Of a stretch of 64,000 bases of DNA, positions 63,565 through 64,000 are shown one piece after another (the first letter of the stretch is position 1; every line of letters starts with the position of its first letter). The notes under the pieces were generated by a model, which ran no database searches, was not told the origin of the DNA, and worked only from the letters and a program-made list of their open reading frames with translations. The DNA comes from Streptomyces thinghirensis (lineage in GTDB: Bacteria; Actinomycetota; Actinomycetia; Streptomycetales; Streptomycetaceae). The DNA lies in NCBI GenBank assembly GCA_021502835.1, contig JAKFGP010000019.1:1-64000 (forward strand). The letters are read 5' to 3'. The position numbers were made by a program, and so were the translations under genes.

Positions 63565-64000
63565 CTACGGCAGCCACCCCGCCCTGCGCGCCGCGACGAC
63601 CGCCTCTCCGCGCGTCCGGGCGCCGAGCTTGCGCATGGCCGAGCGCAGGTAGGCCTTGACGGTTTCCGGCTGCAGGCCGAGCGCTCCGCTGCCGCCGCGT
63701 CTCGTCGCGCCCGCCACGCAGGCCAGCACGTCCATCTCATGCGGAGCCGGCCGGGGACTCCCTGGGCGGCGGGCCTGTTCCCCACCGCGAGCAGGCCGCA
63801 CGCGCGCAGCAGTTCGTCCCGCAGCGACGGGTCCGCGATTCTGGGTGCCAGTGCCCGCAGCGCCGCGTGCGCCCTCCCGCACCGTTCCCAGGCCGCGGCG
63901 CCCGCGCGTCGCCCGCTGGTTCCGGCCGGGCCGCCGCGAGCAGGTCACCCGCCTCGTCCCGCAGCACCAGCGCCTGCTCCAACGTCCCGCGCCGCCGCCA
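63565..64000 (-). CDS. LuxR-type regulator, 5' part outside window
   Basis: Only the C-terminal ~145 residues are present. RDELLRACGLLAVGN, RPAPHEMDVLACVAGATRRG and QPETVKAYLRSAMRKLGART RGE, ending EAVVAARRAGWLP, form the LuxR/GerE helix-turn-helix at the very end of the protein. The helices before it (LVLRDEAGDLLAAARPEPAG) suggest a large LAL-like protein resembling the one downstream. The 162 bp between the two genes (63403-63564) are AT-richer and contain CCAATATAGGC near 63434 and GAATAACAAAC near 63482. Frame breaks lie near 63695, 63770 and 63880. Confidence 0.75.
   Translation of the reverse strand, partial: GGGAGRWSRRWCCGTRRVTCSRRPGRNQRATRGRRGLGTVREGARGAAGTGTQNRGPVAAGRTAARVRPARGGEQARRPGSPRPAPHEMDVLACVAGATRRGGSGALGLQPETVKAYLRSAMRKLGARTRGEAVVAARRAGWLP

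Overview
The window is chromosomal DNA from a Streptomyces or very close relative. The GC content is very high, codon third positions are almost all G or C, GTG and TTG starts are common, and AGGAGG-type ribosome sites precede many genes. Characteristic actinomycete families are present: DUF2637 and DUF3040 proteins, fused SecDF, TraR/DksA-like small proteins, a short MreB-like protein, LAL regulators, and an HTH-nSTAND-WD40 protein. From memory, the gene order resembles the S. coelicolor A3(2) region that starts near the alditol oxidase gene SCO6147 and runs to about SCO6190. I could not check this by alignment. No rRNA, tRNA, transposase, prophage or CRISPR array was seen.

Sequence quality shapes the whole annotation. 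Nearly every long gene changes reading frame one to eight times while the protein on either side stays conserved. Housekeeping genes such as rsgA, secDF and poxB are affected like the rest. I read this as uncorrected single-base indels from a draft long-read assembly, not as pseudogenes. Coordinates give the full extent of each gene and frame breaks are approximate. The first ~293 bases fold back on themselves, so the contig end is probably artefactual.

Layout: (1) 1-12928, mixed metabolism and repair: MFS exporter, alditol oxidase, radical SAM protein, a sigma/zinc-finger-like membrane protein ending in a cellulose-binding domain, rsgA, Ada-AlkA and MGMT alkylation repair, a DUF456 protein, an HTH regulator and a proline-rich PP2C-like protein. 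(2) 12957-26449, cell physiology: pyruvate oxidase-type enzyme, anti-sigma-type ATPase, DUF2637 protein, FhuF-like reductase behind an iron box, GntR regulator, SecDF, a NarL-type two-component system, and a TraR/TraR/MreB-like set followed by a membrane protein. (3) 26458-36145, purine catabolism: a TPR-like protein, a PucR regulator, three xanthine dehydrogenase subunits, an AzgA-type purine permease and the XdhC maturation factor. (4) 37752-52076, a surface-glycan locus: UDP-glucuronate decarboxylase-like SDR, carbamoyltransferase, seven glycosyltransferases and a pyruvyltransferase-like protein, with the three enzymes GmhA, HldE and GmhB that together make ADP-heptose. Most of these genes overlap by ATGA or TGATG, so they form one translationally coupled operon. 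(5) 52115-64000: membrane proteins, the nSTAND-WD40 protein with 14 beta-propeller repeats, an AlkZ-type protein, a secreted trypsin and two LuxR-type regulators.

The observation I rank highest is the complete ADP-heptose route inside a decorated-glycan operon of a Gram-positive organism, because this sugar nucleotide is best known from Gram-negative lipopolysaccharide. The other notable items are the CBM2-tipped membrane protein, the radical SAM protein with a CX8CX2C cluster motif, the MreB-like protein with an altered phosphate loop, and several coding or intergenic tandem repeat tracts.
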